The notes beneath the pieces were generated by a model. It searched no databases. It was given only the letters and a program-made list of their open reading frames with translations, and was not told where the DNA came from. From contig JADMJV010000069.1 in assembly GCA_018780265.1 (NCBI GenBank), positions 47,694 to 111,693 of the forward strand: 64,000 nt of DNA, read 5' to 3'. The position numbers were made by a program, and so were the translations under genes. Source of the stretch: a bacterium. Its GTDB lineage: Bacteria; Vulcanimicrobiota; Xenobia; Xenobiales; JADMJV01. Shown piece by piece: positions 32,174-40,072 of the stretch (its first letter is position 1; each line of letters starts with the position of its first letter).

Positions 32174-34471
32174 ATGGAGTCGATTCACAACAAAATTGGG
32201 GCAGTCTTGCAGGGTCGCTATCGCATTGTGGGCTTTTTGGGCCGGGGGGGCATGGGTGCGGTCTATCAATGCGAAGACCTGCGTCTTTCGGGCAAGCGCT
32301 GGGCCGTAAAAGAGATGTTGGTGTTTGACCCGGCCTCCCTGGAGCAGATCGAAGAAAGCTTTAAGCGCGAAGCCCAGATGCTCAGCCGTCTGCGTCATCG
32401 GAATCTGCCCATGATCGTCGACTACTTCATCGAAGAGTCCAAGCAGTATTTGGTGATGGAATGCATTGAAGGCGAGAATATGGCCCAGGTGATCCAGCGG
32501 GAGGGCCAGGGCACCGAACTGCAGGCCATGCGCTGGGCTCTTGAGCTATCGCAGGTGCTGGACTATCTGCACCGCCAGGAAAAACCGGTCATTTTTCGCG
32601 ACCTCAAGCCCGACAACATCATTATCACGGAAGACCGCCACATCAAACTGGTCGATTTTGGTCTGGCTCGCCAGTTTGACCCCGGCAAGCGGCGCGACAC
32701 GCAGGCCTCCGGCTCGGTCGGCTATGCTCCCCCCGAGCAGTGGGAGGATGCCGCCCAGACCGACGAGCGCAGTGACGTTTATTCCCTGGGAGCCACTCTC
32801 TTTTATGTATTGACCGGTCGACCGCCCAGTCCCGTTTACGGCTCGCAACGCCTGCGCCCCTACCGACCCAGCCTGGACCCCGGCTGCGAGGCCATCGTGC
32901 TCAAGTGTCTACAACCCGACCCGTCGCAGCGCTACGCGAACTCGGGAGAACTGATTCGGGACCTGCTGCTGTGGCTGTCCAAACAGCCCCAGCAAAGCAC
33001 CTCCACATCTACTCGGCAGCCGGTGGACCCGGGAACCACCTCGGCCGAGATGATCCACGACAGCGGCGAGCCATCGCGCACGGTTTTTGTGCCGCCATTA
33101 CGTCCATCCCTGACATCGCCCTGGTTGCTGCGCTGGCTGCAGACCAGCACGGTTATCTTTTTGGCCGCTGCCTCTTTAGGTCTAACTCAATTCTGGGCCA
33201 CCAAGGCCCCCCAGCCCGTCATTCAAGACCCCTTGCGCAAGATTCTTGACGCCAGCGTCGATGAGAAGCAAAAAGCCCGCGCCTTGATCTCCGCCAAGGA
33301 CTATACCAAAGCGATCAACGAACTGGATTCACTCATCACACGCTACCCCGAGGATGCCGAAGCGCATATTCTTAGTCAGAATACCTACGTGGTCTTTCAA
33401 AACAAGCCCTATTACCGAATTCCCGTGCTGACCAGCACTACCGGGTCTGACCATGAAGGGGTGCAACTGTACCCCGGCCTGGCCATGGCCCAAAAGCGAA
33501 TCAATCAGTCAGGTGGAGTACGCAATCACCAGATCTTCTTGGACCTGTACGATTGCGCCAGCCGTCAGGATCAGGCCATAGAAATGGCCGGACGCATCGT
33601 TAAAGACCCGGCCTACCAGGTGGTCATCGGCCCCTGGACCTCGCAACAGGTCATCGCCACCGCGCCCATTTTTGACCACGCCCGCCTGCCGGCCCTGGCC
33701 CCAGCGGCCTCCGACCCCCGCGTACGCGAGGCAGGACGACACATCTTTACCGCCTCCGAAAGTGATACTCAACGGGTCGATCGCATAGCCCATTACATGT
33801 TCAACAACGGATGGAAGCGGGTGGCCGTGCTTTGGGCCCAGGACAGCGTTGTCTCGCGTTCCGAGCAAGAACTGTTTGAATCCGCCTTTAACAAACTGGG
33901 AGGCCAGTTGGTCTTTCAAAAGACCTACAACACCTCCGATGGTGACTTCTCGAGCCAACTGGAGGCCCTCGACAAGGACTCGGTCGACGCTGTTTTCCTG
34001 GCCGAATATCGCAGTGATGTGGTCTTGCGTTTTGCTCGCCAGTTGCGCCAACAGTTCCCCACCTTGCCCCTGGCCACTCAAGTGGTGGCCTTCAGCAGTT
34101 CGGTGGTTTTGGAAGGCGGTCGCGATGTGGACGGCTTGATCACCTCCACCTACTTTCATCCCGACGTAAACTCCCCGCGCATCCGAGAATTTGTCACTCA
34201 GTTTGGAGCGCAGTTTGGCAGTTTGAGGCCCTCACACCGCGAAGCCAACTCCTATGATAGTCTGATGCTGGTGGCTGACGGCATTGCCAGCGTGGGTTTT
34301 GAGCGTGATGCACTCACCAAATATCTGGCTGAAATCGGGCAACAACGCCCGGCCTACCCGGGCGTTTCAGGAGACTTTGCGCCAGGTTATCGACTGGACA
34401 AACGCACCCCCTACCTGGTGCAGATCCGAGATGGCCAGTATCGCTTGCTGGACAAGGATGGTACGCCTTAA
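32174..34471 (+). CDS. Receptor Ser/Thr kinase fused to a LivJ-type substrate-binding sensor
   Basis: 765 residues. Kinase domain at about 15-275, fully active by motif: GRGGMGAVYQC, Lys in WAVKEML, FRDLKPDNIII, LVDFGLARQF, GYAPPEQW. A transmembrane helix follows (TSTVIFLAAASLGLTQFWA, about 325-345). A short helical linker then joins a periplasmic-binding-protein domain of the branched-chain-amino-acid type (about 410-765): GVQLYPGLAMAQKRINQSGG, QVVIGPWTSQQVIATAPIF, RVAVLWAQDSV, DAVFLAEYRSDV, SYDSLMLVADGIAS. Such domains close on small ligands, so this kinase probably senses an amino acid or similar solute outside the cell. The 3' end overlaps the GspF-like gene by 4 nt. Confidence 0.93.
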   Translation: MESIHNKIGAVLQGRYRIVGFLGRGGMGAVYQCEDLRLSGKRWAVKEMLVFDPASLEQIEESFKREAQMLSRLRHRNLPMIVDYFIEESKQYLVMECIEGENMAQVIQREGQGTELQAMRWALELSQVLDYLHRQEKPVIFRDLKPDNIIITEDRHIKLVDFGLARQFDPGKRRDTQASGSVGYAPPEQWEDAAQTDERSDVYSLGATLFYVLTGRPPSPVYGSQRLRPYRPSLDPGCEAIVLKCLQPDPSQRYANSGELIRDLLLWLSKQPQQSTSTSTRQPVDPGTTSAEMIHDSGEPSRTVFVPPLRPSLTSPWLLRWLQTSTVIFLAAASLGLTQFWATKAPQPVIQDPLRKILDASVDEKQKARALISAKDYTKAINELDSLITRYPEDAEAHILSQNTYVVFQNKPYYRIPVLTSTTGSDHEGVQLYPGLAMAQKRINQSGGVRNHQIFLDLYDCASRQDQAIEMAGRIVKDPAYQVVIGPWTSQQVIATAPIFDHARLPALAPAASDPRVREAGRHIFTASESDTQRVDRIAHYMFNNGWKRVAVLWAQDSVVSRSEQELFESAFNKLGGQLVFQKTYNTSDGDFSSQLEALDKDSVDAVFLAEYRSDVVLRFARQLRQQFPTLPLATQVVAFSSSVVLEGGRDVDGLITSTYFHPDVNSPRIREFVTQFGAQFGSLRPSHREANSYDSLMLVADGIASVGFERDALTKYLAEIGQQRPAYPGVSGDFAPGYRLDKRTPYLVQIRDGQYRLLDKDGTP

Positions 34472-35679
34472 ATCGTATTGACAACGTTGATGATCGGCAG
34501 CAAAGTGGCCAGGGCTAAAAAGGCCGACATGGCGCCGGCGAAGGCCAGCAAAATCGGTTCCGCCAGTTGAGTGGCGGCGGTTAACGACGAGGTGACGTCC
34601 TCCTCGTACAGGACAGAGATTTTGGCCAGTACCAATTCCAGGCTGCCTACCTCGAGACCCATGTGAATCATTGTGATCACTAGATGTGGAAAGACCTCAT
34701 ACCTCTGGAGGGACTCCGCCAGGTCGGTTCCTTCGCGAAAATCCGCCAGAGCAAGGTCGAAGCGTTTCCGGAACTGCAAGTTGGTACAGACTTCTCGAGC
34801 CAACTTCAGCGCGTCACTGGTGGACATTCCCACCTCTAAGGAGCAGGCAAGTACATACAGCATCTGGGCTGACACCGTCTTGACAATCAGGGGGCCCAAG
34901 ATGGGAATACGCAAAGCAATCCCGTGTAACCTCAATTGGAAAGCTTCGTCACTGCGCATGCGACGGACGAACATCAGGTATCCCAACAAAACAAGTCCAC
35001 ACACCCCTATGACCCAAGTAGGACTGCGCAGTTTTTGGGACAGGCTGATCATCATCTTGGTCGGACCTGGCAACTCCGAGCCCAGAGAGGAGAAAAGACT
35101 GGCATCACCCGGAGCCAGCACCAGCGTAAAAAACAAGCCCATGGCCAGGATGGCCAGGAACAGAAAGGCCGGATAAGTCAGAGCCGAGATCACGGCGCGT
35201 CGCAAACGTAGTTGTGTTTCACACAATTCTGCGATACGAAATAGCGAGTCTACCAGGGCCCCGGTATTTTCCCCCAATTGTACCAGCCCCACCATTACCT
35301 TGGAAAAAATCCCACGCACGGCTGGCATCGTCATGGCCATACTGAATCTCTGGCCCGACGAAACCTGCGTGTGAATCTCCTCAAGAGCCCCGACCAACTG
35401 AGGATCAGATTCAGAGTTGGCCAGGTAATCTAAACACTGCGCCAGGGGAAGGCCAGCATTCAGCATGGTGGCCAGACGACGAAAGAAGCCTGACACCACA
35501 TCGGGAGCGACGCGGAAAGGCTTATCCTTTGCCTTTCCAGACTTGTCCTGCTCGCTTAGTTCGAGCACGGCCACAAATTTTGCAGCAAGCTGCTTCTTAG
35601 CGTCGACAAGGTTGGGGGCATTCATATAGCCCGACTCGGTTAACCCATCCCCCCTTTTAGCCCTGTACTTGTACCACAC
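34468..35679 (-). CDS. Type II secretion / type IV pilus inner-membrane protein (GspF/PilC family)
   Basis: 403 residues from GTG at 35679. Two T2SF domains are visible, each a helical bundle with a membrane helix: FFRRLATMLNAGLPLAQCLDYL for the first and LYVLACSLEVGMSTSDALKLA for the second. The signature GLVQLGENTGALVDSLFRIAE and the equivalent MIHMGLEVGSLELVLAKIS are present. The protein is the platform on which the assembly ATPase works to build a pilus or pseudopilus. No GspE/PilB ATPase is in the window; prepilin-like genes lie 3 kb away on the same strand, separated by a divergent two-gene block. Confidence 0.94.
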   Translation of the reverse strand: MWYKYRAKRGDGLTESGYMNAPNLVDAKKQLAAKFVAVLELSEQDKSGKAKDKPFRVAPDVVSGFFRRLATMLNAGLPLAQCLDYLANSESDPQLVGALEEIHTQVSSGQRFSMAMTMPAVRGIFSKVMVGLVQLGENTGALVDSLFRIAELCETQLRLRRAVISALTYPAFLFLAILAMGLFFTLVLAPGDASLFSSLGSELPGPTKMMISLSQKLRSPTWVIGVCGLVLLGYLMFVRRMRSDEAFQLRLHGIALRIPILGPLIVKTVSAQMLYVLACSLEVGMSTSDALKLAREVCTNLQFRKRFDLALADFREGTDLAESLQRYEVFPHLVITMIHMGLEVGSLELVLAKISVLYEEDVTSSLTAATQLAEPILLAFAGAMSAFLALATLLPIINVVNTI

Positions 35680-35767
35680 TGGTCAAATACTTCGGCAAAA
35701 AGCACCAATGTCCCCCACAGTCCTGGTCGGGGGAAGGCTGGGGTGCTCTGGGGAAGCGACCAAGCCC

Positions 35768-36652
35768 ATGACCTGGACTATCGTTCTCGAAAAAGTGCTT
35801 TCCGCCAGCCTGGCAGGCAGCCTCGTGTTTTTTCTGGATTGGCGTTCTTTAGTGGTAACTTTCATTGTATTGGGTCAGGGGCATTTCTTGACCGCCTATG
35901 TATATCAGGCAGGTGCCGGGAAAATCGGCCGCACCTACCTGGCCTCTTTTGCGGCCTGGGCTGCAATCATCGTCACCAGTTACTGGCTGCATCCATTTCC
36001 GGCTGGATTGACGGCCATCGCTACGATCTATTTTGGGATACATATGGCCACTGACGAACTCTATCTGACGCGTCTGCCTATCGCGCTGTATCAGAGTCCC
36101 CTGCACCTCGGGAGGCTCTTCGAGATGCTTCCACTGATCCTCGTCTACGCAGCAGCGGTCAGTGACGCAATGTTGGCACACGGGGCCTGGCTGCAATTTC
36201 CTACGCTGTCCGGTTCCGCCCTAAAGTTGGCCGAAGCGTCCTATCTGGCTTATTTACTTGTGATCTGGCCGGGTGGATACCGACCAGATGGGCGCAGCGC
36301 CTACTTGATCGCGGCCGGTGCAGGCCTGTATGTAGCATCCCGATGGGGGTATCTGGGGCAGGTCCCGGCACCTAAGTTGAGTGGGTTTTTCATTCTATTT
36401 CATTACTTCAATTGGTACATTCACTACTTCTTAAGCCTGGCCCGGTCACTCAGGGCCCTTTATCTGAAGAGAGTTGCTGTCATCAATCTAGGCGCCGTAT
36501 CGCTCTACCTGGCGTCGGGAACCTCGGGTCCGGGCTGGATTTTCTTTCAGGAGCAAAACTTCTATATTTGGACTTTGCTGCATCTCATCACCACCACCCG
36601 ATACACAGATGTAAAAAACATTCTCCGTTGGCCAGAAAGCCGACCGGCGTGA
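35768..36652 (+). CDS. Polytopic membrane protein of unknown function
   Basis: 294 residues from ATG at 35768; an ATG at 35708 would add 20 residues. About eight hydrophobic segments. His and acidic residues recur near membrane borders (GQGHFLTAYV, FGIHMATDELYLTRL, FHYFNWYIHYFLS), which could mark a metal or lipid-binding active site, but I recognise no family. The stop overlaps the start of the acyltransferase gene in GTGA, so they are one operon, perhaps for a surface glycan or lipid. Confidence 0.65.
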   Translation: MTWTIVLEKVLSASLAGSLVFFLDWRSLVVTFIVLGQGHFLTAYVYQAGAGKIGRTYLASFAAWAAIIVTSYWLHPFPAGLTAIATIYFGIHMATDELYLTRLPIALYQSPLHLGRLFEMLPLILVYAAAVSDAMLAHGAWLQFPTLSGSALKLAEASYLAYLLVIWPGGYRPDGRSAYLIAAGAGLYVASRWGYLGQVPAPKLSGFFILFHYFNWYIHYFLSLARSLRALYLKRVAVINLGAVSLYLASGTSGPGWIFFQEQNFYIWTLLHLITTTRYTDVKNILRWPESRPA

Positions 36653-37950
36653 GCGACGACAAACCGCAATCCGAAGCGGGATTCTTTTGCCCTGCCTATG
36701 TGGGAGTTCGGTGTCTGTTGCTCTTATGCGTAATCGAGGGCCACTATTGGGCTGAACACTTCCCTGACACAAGAGTAGGGACCCTCTCCCTGTCGGTGCC
36801 CTGGTTTTTTGCCCTGAGCGGCTTTCTGATCAGCCACACCCTGTTCGCCTACGAAAGTCTTGCGCCAGGCAAGGCTCTCAGCATTTTTTACGTGCGCCGC
36901 GCCCTGCGAATCTTTCCCGCATACTTCCTGGTCTTAGCCATTGCTCACTTGACGCGCGGAGTCCCCTATGTGGGTTGGGATCTCACCTATCTTTTGAACT
37001 TCAAAATCTATCTACTCAGCAGCAGCAACAACCTGGCAGACTTCATGACCTTTCTTCAATATCGAGATTTCAACGCGATTCATTTCTGGTCTGTGTGCGT
37101 AGAGGAACAATTCTACCTGGTTTACCCCTGGTTGGTCTTTGGAACTTCCCGCCGCTGGAGAACCACACTTTTGTCAGCGGCCATCGTGGGTAGCATCGCC
37201 TGCCGCCTCTATTTACTGCGCACGTCAGGCGGCATGGCTTGTTACGGGGGCCTACCCTTTATCGCAGGCGAGTATATTCTGTGGGGTTGCCTGGTGGCCT
37301 GGATGGACTATCGAAATCGCTGGCGATGGCTGCGCGACCCTATCATTCTCTATGTAAGTCTGTGTGTATTTTTCTATTTGAGTTGGCACGACGACAGCTT
37401 CCGGCGCTGGGCTCAATTCAGGCCTCCGGCACACCAAACGGTTTACTGCGTATTGATAGCCGTAACCATCGCCTCGCTACGCCATAACAATCAGTCCTAT
37501 CTAAACCTGGCTCTGGCCTGGAAGCCTCTCCGCTGGGTAGGCACCATGTCCTACGGAGCCTACTTGCTGCACTCTTTTCTAAACCCGACGCTAGACCAAC
37601 TGTTGGAAACATTCCCTTTTTTGGTTCTCTTCCCGCAATGTCCAAGGGCCGTACTGGGGCCTGTGCTGACGGTAGGGGTGGCCTCGCTGCTCTGGTATGG
37701 CTTTGAGAAGCCAATCCAAGGCTGGCGTCAACGCTGGAGAACACGAGAGTCAATAGACGACCGTGGGATTTCCGATGGCGAATTGCACGATGGCGACAAT
37801 TTGCAGCAAGAAACAGAGCAAAATCATCCAATGAAAAGTTCGCGCCGAGAGCCTGTCCTGAGTTGCGCTGAACAAGGGGAAGAGGACCAACATCAGGCGA
37901 TGCTGCGAGATAAAAAGGGTGTGCCAGAAAGGCAGGACCAGGGACAGTAA
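36649..37950 (+). CDS. Acyltransferase 3 family (OafA/NodX-like) membrane protein
   Basis: 433 residues from GTG at 36649. The acyltransferase-3 pattern is clear: RCLLLLCVIEGHYW with the catalytic His, VPWFFALSGFLISHTLF, FYVRRALRIFPAYFL, NAIHFWSVCVEEQFYLVYPW and the late SYGAYLLHSFL. About ten membrane helices. Such enzymes transfer acetyl or other acyl groups to sugars of surface polysaccharides. The family should end near residue 370 (FEKPIQGWRQRW); the last ~65 residues are hydrophilic and exactly antisense to the end of the mannosyltransferase gene, so the natural stop seems to be lost. Confidence 0.87.
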   Translation: MSDDKPQSEAGFFCPAYVGVRCLLLLCVIEGHYWAEHFPDTRVGTLSLSVPWFFALSGFLISHTLFAYESLAPGKALSIFYVRRALRIFPAYFLVLAIAHLTRGVPYVGWDLTYLLNFKIYLLSSSNNLADFMTFLQYRDFNAIHFWSVCVEEQFYLVYPWLVFGTSRRWRTTLLSAAIVGSIACRLYLLRTSGGMACYGGLPFIAGEYILWGCLVAWMDYRNRWRWLRDPIILYVSLCVFFYLSWHDDSFRRWAQFRPPAHQTVYCVLIAVTIASLRHNNQSYLNLALAWKPLRWVGTMSYGAYLLHSFLNPTLDQLLETFPFLVLFPQCPRAVLGPVLTVGVASLLWYGFEKPIQGWRQRWRTRESIDDRGISDGELHDGDNLQQETEQNHPMKSSRREPVLSCAEQGEEDQHQAMLRDKKGVPERQDQGQ

Positions 37951-38820
37951 GATATAGATTCGATAGCTCCCCCGCAATGATTTCCATCCCACCCAGAGCA
38001 TGACCAAAGTGACCAAAGCGAAGGTCAATCCCACCACATTTTGGGGAAGTAGCTGGCGACCTTTCTCAAGGGCGGGCCAGGCGCTGATGAACGGCTCCAG
38101 TCTTTGCTGAAGGTGGTAGTAGCCCAACCCATCGCCGACGACCGTGTGAAGATGCCAGCAGAAAGCCAGATGAGCCAGACCTATGAGGAGCAGCCAGCTG
38201 CACTGGAAAAAGCGACGGGGCTGACGTTGAGCTTGCCACTCCCAAAGCAAAGAGGGAATCAAACAGAGGCCCACCCATCGTGTACCGGCCGCGGCGGCTC
38301 CCAAAATGCCGGCCAGCGGCCAGCGCTGGCTGCGAGCGGCCCAAAACGCTCCGACGCTGAAGCAGAAATAGAGCGACTCCGAGAGCGGCGCGCAGAAAAA
38401 GAAAGCGGACGGAAAAGCCAGCAAGAAAAGAACACTTCGCCAGGCACAGTCTGCCGAATGGTCCATTCGCATCAATCTCCACCAGAATGCAAGTGCCATC
38501 AGCAAAGCCAGGTTGGTCAATAGCAAAGCGTTGACCATCGGGTTGAGGGTCAGGTTAAAGAAATGAACGGCGATGGGAAAACCCGGAAACCAACCATAAT
38601 TGCCCAGGTAGCCTATTTGGCGGTAGCCCGTCGCAGCGATGTCCAGATAGAGCCAGACATCGCCTTTGTTCCAGGCATCCAGCCAGGGGCCCCAGATCGG
38701 CACCATGTAACCGGACTGATGAGCCAGATTCAAGGCCGCCAGACCTGCTACCGACAGGCACAGCACGCGCGTCACCAGCCATAGTCCAAGGACTCTCAGC
38801 CAGTAGGGTGGAGCACGCAC
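37750..38820 (-). CDS. PIG-V-like mannosyltransferase family protein
   Basis: 356 residues, GTG start directly after the stop of the upstream prepilin-like gene. About nine to ten membrane helices. Family features: early WDAW-like acidic segment WLDAWNKGDVWLYLDIAATGY, then GWFPGFPIAVHFF, and FLLAFPSAFFFCAPLSESLYF, typical of dolichol-phosphate-mannose-type glycosyltransferases (GT-C fold). It probably moves a sugar from a lipid carrier at the outer face of the inner membrane. Its position behind pilin genes suggests glycosylation of pilins or surface polymer. The final helix runs to the stop, so the 201-nt overlap with the acyltransferase gene is real coding on this strand. Confidence 0.82.
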   Translation of the reverse strand: MRAPPYWLRVLGLWLVTRVLCLSVAGLAALNLAHQSGYMVPIWGPWLDAWNKGDVWLYLDIAATGYRQIGYLGNYGWFPGFPIAVHFFNLTLNPMVNALLLTNLALLMALAFWWRLMRMDHSADCAWRSVLFLLAFPSAFFFCAPLSESLYFCFSVGAFWAARSQRWPLAGILGAAAAGTRWVGLCLIPSLLWEWQAQRQPRRFFQCSWLLLIGLAHLAFCWHLHTVVGDGLGYYHLQQRLEPFISAWPALEKGRQLLPQNVVGLTFALVTLVMLWVGWKSLRGSYRIYILLSLVLPFWHTLFISQHRLMLVLFPLFSATQDRLSARTFHWMILLCFLLQIVAIVQFAIGNPTVVY

Positions 38821-39621
38821 CTAACGGTTATTTCTAGGAAAGAAAGACACGGTATTGACCATCAGTGCAGGCTGACCCGTGAGCGGTACCACGCCGATCG
38901 CCAACTTGCGGCCCTCGAGTTCATTCAGTGCCGTAAGCAATACGGTGACTTCATTGGGATAATTGGGATTTGGCTGCACCTTTACTTGCATGGAAACCAT
39001 GCCACGGGCGACCAGTTCAACCTGGCTGACGTTGGCCTCACCCAGCAAATTGCTGATATCCACCCGACCGATGGGCCGCGTGAGATACGGAACCGGATCG
39101 GCATTGACCTCATCGACAGGGGGAAGATCCGCAGGCGAAGTCAGGGGCGGGACATCGATAATTTTGCGAACCAGGAGCTTGTGCGGGCACCTGTCATCAA
39201 ACCCGTTGGCGTCGGCCCCTCCCTGGCAGGGGTCGCCTTGGGGCACAATCATATAATAGAGGATGTTGCGCTGCCAGAAGGGTTCACCCACGGCCTTGGT
39301 GACCATGTCCCCGCTACCGCCTACCGAGGCACTCAGAAGACAGATTGCGGACCCATCCGGGACAGCGGCCGGTAGACCGGACGGGACGTTCACCACGGTG
39401 ACATTGGCAATATTGGTCGCCACGATGTCTTTCTGGAGCATTCGGGCAGCACGCTTCAGTTGCATACTGGCGTCTTCGTTCCCGGAGATGTGATGAAACA
39501 CTTTGTCGGCCATTTTCAACATGGAGTAGCCAACCAGCATAAATAGCGTCAGCAAACCCATGCATAGCGTCAGCTCAAGCAGAGTCATAGCTTTGTTCGA
39601 GCGGTTAGAGTTCTTCGCCAT
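38821..39621 (-). CDS. Prepilin-like protein (PilW/GspJ type)
   Basis: 266 residues. A class III signal appears at the N-terminus: basic leader ending in NKA, then MTLLELTLCMGLLTLFMLVGYSML with Glu at mature position +5. The residue before the cleavage site is Ala rather than the usual Gly, so processing may be atypical. The rest is a soluble domain with four Cys in the middle (CLLSAS, DPCQGG, DDRCPHK). Such minor pilins prime assembly of type IV pili or pseudopili. It overlaps the upstream prepilin gene by 17 nt. Confidence 0.85.
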   Translation of the reverse strand: MAKNSNRSNKAMTLLELTLCMGLLTLFMLVGYSMLKMADKVFHHISGNEDASMQLKRAARMLQKDIVATNIANVTVVNVPSGLPAAVPDGSAICLLSASVGGSGDMVTKAVGEPFWQRNILYYMIVPQGDPCQGGADANGFDDRCPHKLLVRKIIDVPPLTSPADLPPVDEVNADPVPYLTRPIGRVDISNLLGEANVSQVELVARGMVSMQVKVQPNPNYPNEVTVLLTALNELEGRKLAIGVVPLTGQPALMVNTVSFFPRNNR

Positions 39622-40072
39622 AGACCATCAGGCGGGTGCACGAGGTAAGCTTGCCTCCGCGCCCCTGCTCCTTCCACCACACGTAGGCATCCAGGCGGCT
39701 CACCAGGTTGTCTGGGGCAACCCCGCCCACACCAGCCAGAGTGGTCGCGTAAATCGCATAGTGCAGTTGGTCGGCCCCCACGGTGGCCGTCCCGGTGCGT
39801 AAGGGGCTTCCCGGATACGGCTTGTTGGGACCTACCACAGGATTGCCCCAGTAGGCGGTCTTGGTCCCAGCCGGAACATCGTAAATGATACTCACGATGG
39901 TTCGACTCAGTTCGCTGTCGGCCACCTCCACCGCCTTGATGTAGATGAGACTTTGCTGATTGAAGCGTGTGCCCAGACTACAAACACTTAAAAGAGCGAA
40001 AAAGGCCAGCGCCACCAACCCCAATCCAAGCACGACTTCAGCCAGCGTAAAGCCCGTCTTACTGCTTTTCAA
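39605..40072 (-). CDS. Prepilin-like protein (PilV/GspI type)
   Basis: 155 residues with TTG start at 40072 (GTG at 40087 is an alternative). Class III signal with SSKTG before FTLAEVVLGLGLVALAFFALL, Gly at -1 and Glu at +5, as in standard prepilins. Soluble domain of about 120 residues with SLGTRFNQQSLIYIKAVEVA near the helix end, typical of GspI/PilV minor pilins. It overlaps both neighbours, placing it in one transcript with the PilX-like and PilW-like genes. Confidence 0.85.
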   Translation of the reverse strand: MKSSKTGFTLAEVVLGLGLVALAFFALLSVCSLGTRFNQQSLIYIKAVEVADSELSRTIVSIIYDVPAGTKTAYWGNPVVGPNKPYPGSPLRTGTATVGADQLHYAIYATTLAGVGGVAPDNLVSRLDAYVWWKEQGRGGKLTSCTRLMVYGEEL

